Assembly (NCBI RefSeq): GCF_004337985.1
Contig: NC_043743.1
Coordinates: 2,332,909 to 2,396,908 of the forward strand
Source of the DNA: Pyricularia pennisetigena
Taxonomy: Eukaryota > Ascomycota > Sordariomycetes > Magnaporthales > Pyriculariaceae
DNA length: 64,000 bases
Direction of reading: 5' to 3'
The notes beneath the pieces were generated by a model. It made no database searches. It was not told the DNA's origin and saw nothing but the letters and a program-made list of their open reading frames with translations. Positions 46,793-56,356 of the stretch are shown one piece after another. The position numbers were made by a program, and so were the translations under genes. Numbering within the stretch: position 1 is the first letter of the stretch; each line of letters begins with the position of its first letter.

Positions 46793-49007
46793 ATGGAGAC
46801 TGTTATTTTTGACGAGAGCCCGCTGGCTGCATATTTGAATGGTGAGTTGCTTCCTTTCGCCGCAGCCACAGCACATCCCGTTATTCCAGCCTTTGGATAT
46901 GCATATGCGGGAGATCGACATATCTGAACTACACCAACAAGCACAATAATGTCATCGGTCGTCTCACGTTTGTTCACAGTGCTGACTGTTATACCCGAAG
47001 ACGAAGCCGAGGAACCACCCCGATCCGGTACATGGACACCGCCCGCCGAGCCTGAATACAATGCCGATACGCCGCCTCCCAGCCCTCCTGCGCCATCGTT
47101 TGCTCCTGGTGGATTGCCCGTAGTCAAGAAGCGCTTCCGTCAGAAGCCGGACCCCTTGCACGTTCAGATCCCAAGGAGCTACACGCTGCCAACCTCGCTC
47201 CGTAACCGTTACTCGGTGAGACGTTCCAGGCCAAACAATTTACATCTATGGGGAGATAATGCCTGCTAACGTTGTGGGCTAGAGTGCTGTCGCTTCACGT
47301 ATCGATCGGGCGGATAACGCCAAGTTTATCGAGCAGTTTCGCTACACCATAGTCGCTTCTCAATTGCTCAGCGGCCACTCTATACTTGGAGCGCAACATG
47401 CTTTGTCCGGACATGGACAGCAACAGGTGTCAGGGACAGATGCCGGTGCTCCTGTCGTTGGACAAGGGCTTGTCTTGACCGTTGCTGGTGCTTTCGCTCT
47501 CGCCTGGATCATTAGCTGGGTCCGGGCTGGTGGGTTCTCGCACTTGACCAAGCAGAAATTTGTGGTAGGTCTGGTCGTGCTGCTTCTGTTTGTCCTGGTC
47601 GGTCATTTCTTGATACGACACAGATGGCAAAAATATCTGCGGGAAAAGACATTGGCCGAGATGAATACGTTCGTTTCCACGTCTCAGCACTTTGACGGTG
47701 CCGTCAGCGCCGCGGTTTCTTTGATCCAGGAGGTAGAGCTCGTGTCCCGGGGCTACAGGATGTGAGTGCTACCGATCCAAGGATTATGGAGTGAACGCAC
47801 GCTAACCTGTCCGAACAGAAGCGCTCCTCTGCCTCCCGTAAGCCGCATGGACGAAAAGAGCCAGACCAGAAGGTGCATGAGGCTGCGAAAGGCACTTAAG
47901 GCGTCCTTTGCGCATTGTATCCCTGAATACAAGCAGACCATGGAAGTGGTCAAGAAATTCGCCGCCGAAGCCGACCTGGAGAAGTACCACGATGTCTACG
48001 ACCTCAGCGACCTCGACATTGCTGATGCGCTACAGGGCTTCTCTGTGGAGTCTATGGAGGATATGGAATCGTTACACAGTTTCAAGGTCGCCGCGGCTCG
48101 TCTCCACACGCTGCGGAAGATGTTTCTGTGTGCTTTACTTGCTCTCGAGGTGACCGGGGACAACTCGGACTTTCTACGATGGACTACAGTTGTTGAAGGC
48201 TTGAGGAACCTGAATGAGGCCACCAGCGTGTCCTACGTGCGCGTGGCAGATATCCTGAAGGATGAGGAGTGTAAGCCTTACCCGCTCATGGAAGGCCAAG
48301 CTGCAAGGAGCATACCGCTAATAATCTTTACAGCGTTCCCGGTCATCCCGACACCGAAACTGCCGCTCTCGCCCGGGCGGGAGAGATGGCGCTCGCAGAT
48401 GAGGAAGCTGGATTCTCTCTCGTCTGGCATCCGTGGCTTGCAGGCCAAGATGACGTTATTGCGGGAGGAGTCAGATCGTGCTTTAAATGAGGCCGAAGAT
48501 GTTTCGGAGATTGGCCCAAGTCTCATGTCTCAGTACGACTCGATCGGGCAAGATCTCAAGATGCTTACTCAGGCCTGGGAGGAGGGGAGGGCCGCCCTGG
48601 CTTCCGGCATCGATCGGAATGAGAAGCGGCTGTCATCAATAAGTAACCTTCTCCTATCGCCGACGATTTCCCTCAGCGGCCTTACCACGGTCGACGAAGG
48701 AGGCGTCGCCGAGGCACTCGAAGCCCTCAACGGCGGCGGCTCGCCGTGTCCTAGTCGCAAGATGAGCTCTCCTGAAGCCGAAGTATTCGAGGCTATCGCC
48801 ATGCCGCGACCGCGCAGTCTACTTTCAAGAGAGGAGAGGCTGGCCAAGATGAAGGCCGACCGAGAGAAGAAGGCCGAGTCGAGAAAAAGCTTGGAGAACG
48901 GCCGGTTCATGCTCCGTGAGCTTGAAACAGTGCTCAATGTCAAAAACGAGCAGAGGAGCGGGGCTCAGCATCGCAAGTCGGTCTCTCTGGGCCGAACCTC
49001 ACTCTGA
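46793..49007 (+). CDS. Vezatin/Inp2-like membrane protein, five exons
   Basis: Predicted membrane receptor of the vezatin family (mysoin-binding motif of peroxisomes), which in yeast (Inp2) tethers peroxisomes to class V myosin for inheritance. Exons 46793-46841, 46980-47215, 47283-47761, 47819-48270 and 48334-49007 give 629 residues. Two membrane segments are clear: LVLTVAGAFALAWIISWV and FVVGLVVLLLFVLVGHFLI, followed by basic RHRWQKYLREKTL. The C-terminal half is helical with coiled-coil character (QAKMTLLREESDRALNEAEDVSE; LAKMKADREKKAESRKSLE). Exon 1 codes for 16 residues. Intron 4 is 63 bp, in frame and without stops, but has a clean donor (GTAAGC), branch (GCTAAT) and acceptor (TTACAG). 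Family assignment rests on architecture and remembered similarity; the Inp2 role is inferred. Confidence 0.8.
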
Positions 49008-50119
49008 GGACTCTCTGCGGCTTTGTTTCAGGATTTTCGCTCGACAAACAAGACGCGCATTCAAACACAACTTTTATTTGGACGACTTTGACGACGTGCA
49101 ACGACATGGGGGGCATTACAAAGGAGTTTTTGCTTTTGCTTTTTTTCCTTTTTGCACTGTTTGGTTTCTTGGATCTCTTTTTTTAAAGGGTGATTCATTT
49201 GCTTGAACATAATCGCTTCATACGTAATATTTGTCCTCGCTTCACCCAAGGGACAGTCGCTCTTTTATTTTGCTTTTTCTTTTCCTTTTGTTTTTTTTTT
49301 TTTTTTCTTTCCTTTTTGTCTAAATACGCTTCATCGGATTACAACAAGGGGACTGACTATGTACACCCCGATCCAAGACAGTCATGGATCGCAGGAGCAC
49401 ACAAGAGCTGTTCGACAGGATAGATACATACCACACACATAACGCATACGTAATAGATAACCCCAGCGCTAGAATAGCATATACTTATTAGTCTTATTGC
49501 CAGGCATCACGGGGGTCCCTTGTTGTCCACTTATTTGATTAATGTTATTTCATGCTAATTATGGCATGCTTCTTGACGGTTGCCCCGGTAGGGATGTCGT
49601 AGTAATTAGTTTCGAGGTCCCACAGATAACCAGTACCTCGGAAGGTATAAGTGAGTACACGTGACTGACTGGGCAAATCCCAGGATGCTCACTTGAGATA
49701 TGCCAATCATATTCCAGACTGACCTGGAATAGATAGGTACCCCGCATCCACTGGGGATTTCAATTAAGACCTCGACGCGTCTGGCACGCGCATCGTGTTC
49801 CAGCCTTCGATTTTCGCTCAGCTCATGTCGCGATCTGGTTCCCCTCAGCAACCATCTCTAAACATCTTGCGAGAAACACTTTTTTTTTTGTGAACAACCC
49901 AAGATTATACCCATACGCAACAACACTTTCATCCACCGTACTCCGACCAGACTCGACAAGGAAAGAACCCGTTTATTCACTTATTCACTTTTTATAATAC
50001 TTATTTCTGTGTGTACAGTCCCCGCATCCATTTCACCCCTCACTTTAATTTGGGGCGGGCTGCTGCAACAAACACCGTTGGTCTGACCTATCTTTAAAAA
50101 AGCACATTAAACCGCAGCC
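49008..50119. other. Intergenic, PCNA promoter region
   Basis: Holds the 3' UTR of the Inp2-like gene, T-rich tracts (49260-49320), a C-poor stretch and the PCNA promoter with one ACGCGT. No exon supported. Confidence 0.5.
49775..49780. promoter_or_regulatory. MluI cell-cycle box upstream of PCNA
   Basis: ACGCGT 340 bp before the PCNA start codon. This is the core bound by MBF/DSC1-type (Mbp1/Res-Swi6 family) factors that drive G1/S genes, of which PCNA is a classic target. Binding is inferred from motif and gene identity only. Confidence 0.5.
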
Positions 50120-51216
50120 ATGTTAGAGGCACGTTTAGAGCAGGCTAGCATTCTCAAGAAGGTCAGCATCATTCTTGTCACCTCCCCTGCCGCCCGGCCG
50201 AAACATCTCCAACATGACGAATAAAATATCTGACATATGTTGCAACAAACATAGGTTGTCGATGCGATCAAGGACCTGGTCCAAGATTGCAACTTCGACT
50301 GCAATGACTCCGGCATCGCCTTGCAAGCCATGGACAACTCGCACGTCGCTCTGGTGTCCATGATGCTAAAGGCCGAGACCTTCTCGCCGTACCGCTGCGA
50401 CCGCAACATCGCCCTGGGCGTCAACCTGACGTCGCTGACCAAGGTGCTGCGCGCGGCGCAGAACGAGGACATCCTGACCGTCAAGGCGGAGGATGCACCC
50501 GACACTCTGAACCTTAGCTTCGAGAGCTCCGAGAACGATCGCATCAGCGAGTACGACCTGAAGCTCATGGACATTGACCAGGAGCACCTGGGTATCCCCG
50601 ACACGGACTACGCCGCCACCGTGACCATGCCCAGCGCGGAGTTTCGCCGCATCTGTACCGATTTATTGGCCATGTCGGATTCTGGTATGTGCCATCACGG
50701 GAGGTGGTGGAAGGACAGCCTGACGATTTTGTTTATAAACTTGAACGAAACACTCGGTTGCTAACATTCACGCGCGTCGCTGGTAAATAGTCACTATCGA
50801 TGCTACCAAGGACGGGATCAAGTTCTCCTGCAATGGTGACATTGGCAGCGGCGCCGTAACGCTTCGCAGCCACACCAACGTAGAGAAGCCGGCCGAGAAC
50901 ATCGAGATTGAGTTGACGGAGCCCGTGAGCTTGACTTTCTCGCTCAAGTACCTAGTCAACTTCTGCAAAGCCTCGGCCTTGTCCGGCCAGGTGAAGATCT
51001 GCCTGTCTGCAGAGGTTCCCCTCCTGGTCGAGTACAACCTTTCCGGCAGCAGCTACTTGCGATTTTACCTGGCGCCAAAGGTAAGACTGATCTACCCTCT
51101 AGTGCTGCTATACGGCTGCACGCATCTCTCATTCTTTTGCTTTTGTTTCTTTTCTTGTTGTGCTCTTCCGGTACTAATACGATAATTACTACAAACAGAT
51201 TGGTGACGATGAATAA
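50120..51216 (+). CDS. PCNA: Proliferating cell nuclear antigen, four exons
   Basis: Homotrimeric sliding clamp for DNA polymerases delta and epsilon and for repair and chromatin factors. Exons 50120-50161, 50255-50684, 50791-51080 and 51199-51216; 259 residues, the normal length. Exon 1 gives [14 protein letters not shown], the canonical start. Conserved runs include [43 protein letters not shown], the interdomain connector region around [14 protein letters not shown], and [14 protein letters not shown] at the C terminus. Exon 4 is only 18 nt and encodes IGDDE plus stop. Lys164 lies in the segment following [12 protein letters not shown] (SGDIG-type loop), where ubiquitin/SUMO act in other eukaryotes. 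Donor of intron 1 is GTCAGC, weaker than the rest. One MluI box lies upstream. Confidence 0.98.
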
Positions 51217-51650
51217 GCTTGTTCCCGCTTTCCTTCCAACATGACATTTGCACTAGGCGCGGCGCAGGCTTTTGGAATGCGTGATTTCTATTTTATTTTA
51301 TTTTTGGTAGAGGGCGAGATAGGATATGTGCAGAGAGGATATCCGGATGATATTACCTCATCGTTGTATGGCTATGATACGCCACTACGGAATGTAGTAA
51401 CCGCCACTGAAAATGAAGGGGTATGTGGCAGAGCAAAAAAAAGAAAAAAAGAGGATTACGCTCGGGGTTGGGTCAACCCTTTTTCATGTCTTATTTGATG
51501 GTAATGATAAAAAAATGCAAAACTGAAAGCAGCATCTCCTGGTTGCCAGTCAAGTCTACTCCACTCATGCCATGAGAGCTATCTAGGTGATAGGTAGATC
51601 GCAGGTTTGATACCATAAGCCGCCAGTTTTGACCCTAACCCTGTCTACCA

Positions 51651-51690
51651 TGTTTGTTTGTTTGTGTGTGTGTCTGTGTCTGTGTGTGTG
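51651..51690. repeat. TGTTTG / TG microsatellite
   Basis: TTTG units followed by TG and CTGTGT units over about 40 bp. Confidence 0.85.
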
Positions 51691-51839
51691 ACCTGACTCG
51701 GCGGGGCAGAAACATGTGCCCGGGTGCCTGACGACATTTGTGCGTTGGCACTGGGGCAGAAGCTTGCCGTCTTCGGATGTTTCCAACTGCGGTTGGCATC
51801 GGTGACTGGCTCCGTTTTGTTTGTATTCAAAGAGTCATC

Positions 51840-51886
51840 NNNNNNNNNNNNNNNNNNNNNNNNNNNNNNNNNNNNNNNNNNNNNNN
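51840..51886. other. Assembly gap (47 N)
   Basis: Run of N followed by CCCATC. Frames across it are not meaningful. Confidence 1.
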
Positions 51887-52145
51887 CCCATCTTTCCTAG
51901 GTTCTAGTAAACTCAAAAAGACCAATGAGCAGAGCGACTAGTTTTGAACACACTTGAAGAGTTCTTTATCTTTGATATATTTGCCCTGTTGCTTCCAGGT
52001 TTCTTTACATCCCGGTGACTAATAGCAATCGCTTTTCTCGATTCTCCAAACTTATTGGGGTTGGGCTTATTTTTTTTTCTTGTGCCAAACGTTGATTCGG
52101 ATTGGTTCGGCTTCTTGTCGGCGCGAATTCATCGTATTGCCCATC

Positions 52146-53614
52146 ATGTACTCGGAGTTATCCGTACCAGAAACCCGGGTCTTGTCGGTGGCTAGCCATG
52201 TAAGATCAACGGCAGATACAAGTCACCTTACTACCTGGTCAAACATAAAGGCACAGGGCTTTGGGCAAGAAAGTTTGTTTGCTAACGAGCAACTGTGCAG
52301 GTTGTCTCTGGGTGAGAATTCGCTTCGTCCCATGTTACAGTCAGCCTCGGGACAAGATCAAGAGCCCCTTTTTGCTGATTTTGACCGATTTCCTGGCATC
52401 ACAGGAATGTGGGCAACAAAATCGCCGTATTTACCATGCAGTCGCTGGGCTGTGAGGTTGCGGCTTTGAATACGGTGCAGTTCAGTCCGTTACTTGCTCT
52501 CCCACCTGTCTCCTTACTGTTCTTCTCTTTTCATCTTCCAGAACGAACCCAACCCAGCCCCTTGCCATTACTTTCAGAAACAAGTGGACTGACCCAACGG
52601 CAGGCAATCACACGGGCTACAGGCAATTCAAGGGTACAAGAGTCTCTGCGAGTGAGATATTGGACCTTTGGGAGGGGCTGAAGCAGTCGCACCTCGGCGA
52701 TTTTGACATGATGCTCTCGGGTTACATACCCGGTGCAGAAGCCGTAGAGGCTGTGGGGAAGATCGCCCGGGAACTTAATGCCAAGGGGAGCAAAGACTTC
52801 TTTTGGGTCTTGGATCCCGTCATGGGTGACAATGGGAATCTCTATGTGGCGCAGGATGTCGTGCCGGCATACAAGGGCCTTGTCGAGTACGCCGATCTTA
52901 TTCTCCCGAATCAGTTTGAGGCCGAGTAAGAAGCTGCCCCATTTCCCCTGAAACCTGCTGATCCTTTCCTTTACTTGGTCGTGCACACCAACTAATCTCC
53001 TGAAAAGGGTCCTTTCCGAGGTCAACATCGTCGACCTGCCGTCCCTCACCAAGGCAGTCGAGGTCCTCCACACCCGGTTCGGCGTCCCCCATATCGTCAT
53101 CACCTCGGTCACGCTGCCGCACCCAGACCACCCTACCAAGACCATGTGGGTGGTGGGATCGACCAGGACGTCGTCAGGGAAGCCGCGGCTCTTCAAAATC
53201 GTCTTCCCGGCCATCGACTGCTACTTCAGCGGGACGGGTGATATGTTCGCGGCGCTGATGGTGGCACGCATGCGCCAGGCCGTCTTTGGCAGCCCCGATC
53301 ACGAAAAGCTCAAGACGCAAAAGTCGTGGGTCAGCGACGACGCGGTAGAGGTGTCGGAGTTGCCGTTGGCTAAGGCAGCTGAGAAGGTGCTCGCTACGAT
53401 GCATGAGATCCTGACCAAGACGTCGGCGAGTATGGAAGTCGACATGGCCAAAGTTAAGGCTGCATTGGGCTCCGAACCAGCAACAGATGCCGAGGCAGCC
53501 GAGTACAAGAGGAAGATGCACTTGCACAAGTCTAAAGCTGCCGAGCTGAGGCTGGTCCGAAATCTGGACTCGTTGCGGTTCCCCAAGGTGGAGCTCCGGG
53601 CGGTACCGATGTAG
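52146..53614 (+). CDS. BUD16: Pyridoxal kinase, five exons including an 11-nt micro-exon
   Basis: Phosphorylates pyridoxal, pyridoxine and pyridoxamine in the vitamin B6 salvage pathway (cytosol). Exons 52146-52199, 52301-52311, 52405-52484, 52604-52925 and 53008-53614; 357 residues. The N terminus ETRVLSVASH, micro-exon VVSG and exon 3 NVGNKIAVF together rebuild the family signature, which normally reads SHVVSGYVGN; here Tyr is replaced by Asn. Later motifs are NHTGYRQFKGTR, SGYIPG, WVLDPVMGDNG, ILPNQFEAE and the catalytic SGTGDMFAAL with its Asp. Intron 3 uses an atypical donor (GTCCGT) but a good branch (CTGAC) and acceptor (CGGCAG). A C-terminal helical region (KAAEKVLATMHEIL to the end) is typical of fungal members. 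Confidence 0.92.
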
Positions 53615-53913
53615 GAGGGCATCCTTCTAATTCATCTTTTTCTCTCTTTCTCTCTTTCCCTCTTTTTTTTTCGCTCTTCGTAGGTTAAGGCTCTTTTGCT
53701 TGGGTTAGACTAGTAGACTACACTGGCGCATCCGTTTTAATTCTAGATAGCGTGTGATGTCGGGGTTTTTTTCCTTTGATGGTCGCTTTTTTGTGCCTAT
53801 ATGAAGACCAATATGCATGATACCGCAAACGCCTGGATGCCCAGGTGCAATCCAAATTCTCCTATCATCGATTCCAATACTTTCATGGTCGCATTACAAA
53901 GTCTTGAGAATCC

Positions 53914-54185
53914 TCAGCTACGGCCCGTGCTTCCGAAGCCACCGGCACCACGCACGCTCTCCTCAAGCTCTTGCACCTCTACCACCTCGGGCGTGTAGAT
54001 GCGCTCTATGACGAGCTGGGCGACGCGGTCACCCTCCTCAACCTTGAAGTCGGCGTCGGCATGGTTGAACAAAAGAACCTTGACCTGGCCGCGGTAGTCG
54101 GCATCGATGACGCCGGCGCCGGTGTCGATAAAGTGCTTGGCCGCGAGTCCGGAGCGTGGTGCGATGCGACCGTCTGTAACCAGTG

Positions 54186-54230
<45 letters not shown>

Positions 54231-54615
54231 ATGAGCTGGCCGAATCGTATAGAGGGAATCCGTCTGCGGCCACAAAGCCAAACCAAAAAGTCTATCACTC
54301 ACAAGTGCCAGCGGGAACGGCCATGCTGATGTCAGTATCCACGAGCGCCTTGCCCCGGGCCGGGATGATGGTCTCCTTGGCAGCGTAGAGGTCGTAGCCC
54401 GCCGCGAAGGCGCTGCCGCGGGTGGGGAGGCGCGCCTTGTCGGAAAGTTTCTTGATCAAAAGCGGGGGTGCCTGCTCGATGGTGGTGGTGGCCGGTTGGG
54501 TAGTTGCGGTGTTCTGATCGGCCATGATGGGCACTGTATCGACTTTGACTCGCTTGGCAGGAGGTGAGGTTGGCGGGGATGCTGCGGAGGGCGCCTCTGG
54601 CTGGTCGGTGTTCAT
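53914..54615 (-). CDS. DUT1: dUTP diphosphatase, two exons
   Basis: Hydrolyses dUTP to dUMP and pyrophosphate, keeping uracil out of DNA and feeding dTMP synthesis. Exons in coding order 54615-54303 and 54173-53914; 190 residues. All five dUTPase motifs are present: [46 protein letters not shown], and [10 protein letters not shown] at the C terminus. Splicing (GTGAGT to TTACAG, phase 1) joins VPAGT to YGRIAPRSG. Relative to the ~150-residue core there is an N-terminal extension with PPAKRVKVD, close to the c-Myc-type nuclear localisation signal; a second ATG follows at residue 31. The 129-bp intron contains a 39-nt homopolymer. Convergent with pyridoxal kinase, 299 bp apart. One MluI box lies upstream. 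Confidence 0.97.
54190..54228. repeat. T39 homopolymer inside the dUTPase intron
   Basis: Thirty-nine T on the plus strand (poly-A on the transcribed strand's sense), wholly within the intron and about 16 nt before the acceptor region begins. Confidence 0.9.
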
Positions 54616-54808
54616 ACTTTTTTTGACTGAGCCTGAGAGATCGGGCCGAGGAGTGACTGCTGGGAAGCCACAAAAGATGATTACAAATACTGAGGCGAGC
54701 AGACAAGAGTCGGTCTAGATGGCGAGATTGTTTCGAGCGCAGAGAAGCTGATCTCGTTATCGTCTGTCGATGGCCGTCAGTGGCTCAAGGCCCCGCGGGT
54801 TGCTATTC

Positions 54809-54840
54809 NNNNNNNNNNNNNNNNNNNNNNNNNNNNNNNN
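54809..54840. other. Assembly gap (32 N) abutting a C run
   Basis: Run of N followed immediately by twelve or thirteen C. Confidence 1.
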
Positions 54841-54899
54841 CCCCCCCCCCCCACTTTTTGGCGGTGAGATTTGGCAACGCGACAGAGAAAGACAGAAAG

Positions 54900-54905
54900 A
54901 CGCGT
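54900..54905. promoter_or_regulatory. MluI cell-cycle box upstream of dUTPase
   Basis: ACGCGT within the palindrome AGACGCGTCT, 285 bp before the dUTPase start codon. dUTPase is an S-phase gene in many eukaryotes; the regulatory role is inferred. Confidence 0.45.
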
Positions 54906-55247
54906 CTAATATGGAATTACACATGATTGACTGTCATTGGCCAATGGCCCCCAGTACACACATCAGGGTAACCCCCGTCAGCTCACCCAGTTCTGACTTC
55001 AATAGTCTTGCACAGCTTTGCTGAATAGTAACAGCATGCAAGGATGAGAGTTGCCATTCTGGACGATGTTGCAGTCTCTCGTATTTCATTGCCCAAGTCC
55101 GTAGTGAGTTGTAGTAACTAGCAGGCACTTATCAAATACCACAATTTACTATGCTTCAAATGGTCAAGTCATCTGTAGTCAAGCCGTAGCATGCCGCGCG
55201 GGGTCAAGTCGGTTCGAAGTCAACCTCACTGAGGATTTCCGGTCACC

Positions 55248-56356
55248 TCAGTCATCCAAATCTTTTCCAAAATCAATGAGCCGCAAACGGGTCGCATCTT
55301 TGGGGTGAAACTGTGCGACCCTGGAACGGATAAGGAATCTGGCGGCTGCGGACTCCTTTGGTATTTGGACATAAGACGCCCAGTGGTCACCCTCGGATTC
55401 GACGAGTTTCTGCAGCAGCTGCTCCGTCAGTTCGCGCATGTCAGAACCTGCCGCTGCCGTCTCGTCCCAGTTCTGCCTCGTTTTGGACCCTGGACGGGCT
55501 GAAGGACTTCCCCAGATTTCATCAATCCGCTGCTGCCGCTTCTCTGGATCTGCCGTGCCCGATGTCTTCTTGAGCTTGCCATGTGAGCTGAAGCCTGCCA
55601 CCAGGCCATCCGAGTCGATGTCCATTATCTCGCCCACAACGGGACCTCCAAGCTCTTCGGCAGCTAGCAGTGGGGCGAGATGTTCATCGATGAATTTGTT
55701 GAAGGTTCTGAGTAATGTCGAGGCTTCCCTGTCATAGGTTCGTTTCTTAAATTTAAGCTCCTGGATGCGAGCCTGCGATATCGCTTCCGTTGTAGGTTTG
55801 GTGCTTGACTCAAGCCCGCCACGCAACGACTGAATGCGCTCCTCCAGGCATTTCCGGAGAATCCGCTGGTCCTCAAGACCAGACTCCTCTGTCTCAAGCT
55901 TTCTCCTAGCCTTTTCAACAGCAGACTCTTGTGCTTCTAAGAACGCACGGGATTCGGCCACAGTCCTGTGGGTCCGACGCGTCGCCAGCAAAGCAGGCAG
56001 TAACGAATCCCTACTGGGTAAAATGGGTGTCGATGCAGCCACATCTTGATAGGCCGTGATCATTATCTCAAAAGATCCCACGGCTGATGGAAGCACGGCC
56101 GCGGCAGTACCGCTCGGCTGTAAAATCTACATGTGTTCCCCAGAATGAGCCTGTTAGCCATAAGCATATCACGGGTAGGTGGCAGTGTGGCGCGGCGCGG
56201 CAAACTGCTCCTCCGCCAGGGGCTCGTTTTGAAACATACTCTATGCAGGCTTTCCTCATGTCCCTTGACCATCCTCTCAAGCTCGACAATAGAGCGATTC
56301 ATGCTGGCTGCATGCCTTTCGCTCTCGACTGTGCCGTGACTGGACATGCCTGCCAT
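55248..56356 (-). CDS. Probable kinetochore subunit, CENP-K-like (coiled coil)
   Basis: Exons in coding order 56356-56240 and 56126-55248; 331 residues. Donor is GTATGT; two acceptors nine bases apart (TGTAG at 56127 and TTACAG at 56118) both keep frame, so residues ILQ may be absent. The protein is almost wholly helical: a short N-terminal heptad region, LLATRRTHRTVAESRAFLEAQ, a strong coiled coil (ESAVEKARRKLETEESGLED), then LLRTFNKFIDEHLAPLLAAEELGGPVVGE, which matches my memory of fungal CENP-K proteins, and a conserved-looking C terminus (KESAAARFLIRSRVAQFHP). If correct it belongs to the inner kinetochore CCAN (Sim4/Mcm21 group). This is inferred from pattern memory, not a search. One MluI box lies about 145 bp upstream. 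Confidence 0.62.

Larger units (their letters stand above)
51217..52145. other. Intergenic with TG-rich repeat and assembly gap
   Basis: PCNA 3' flank and pyridoxal kinase promoter, with a TG-rich low-complexity stretch and a 47-base N gap. No exon supported. Confidence 0.5.
54616..55247. other. Intergenic, dUTPase promoter, with assembly gap
   Basis: Upstream of dUTPase (minus) and downstream of the CENP-K-like gene. Holds a 32-base N gap, a C13 run and one ACGCGT. No exon supported. Confidence 0.5.

Noticed and set aside
51631..51645. CCCTAACCCTG resembling telomere repeat
   Set aside because: Fewer than two full units in an internal region; chance-level.
55195..55225. GGTTCGAAGTC resembling a tRNA B box
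   Set aside because: No A box, acceptor stem or T-stem pairing around it could be drawn.
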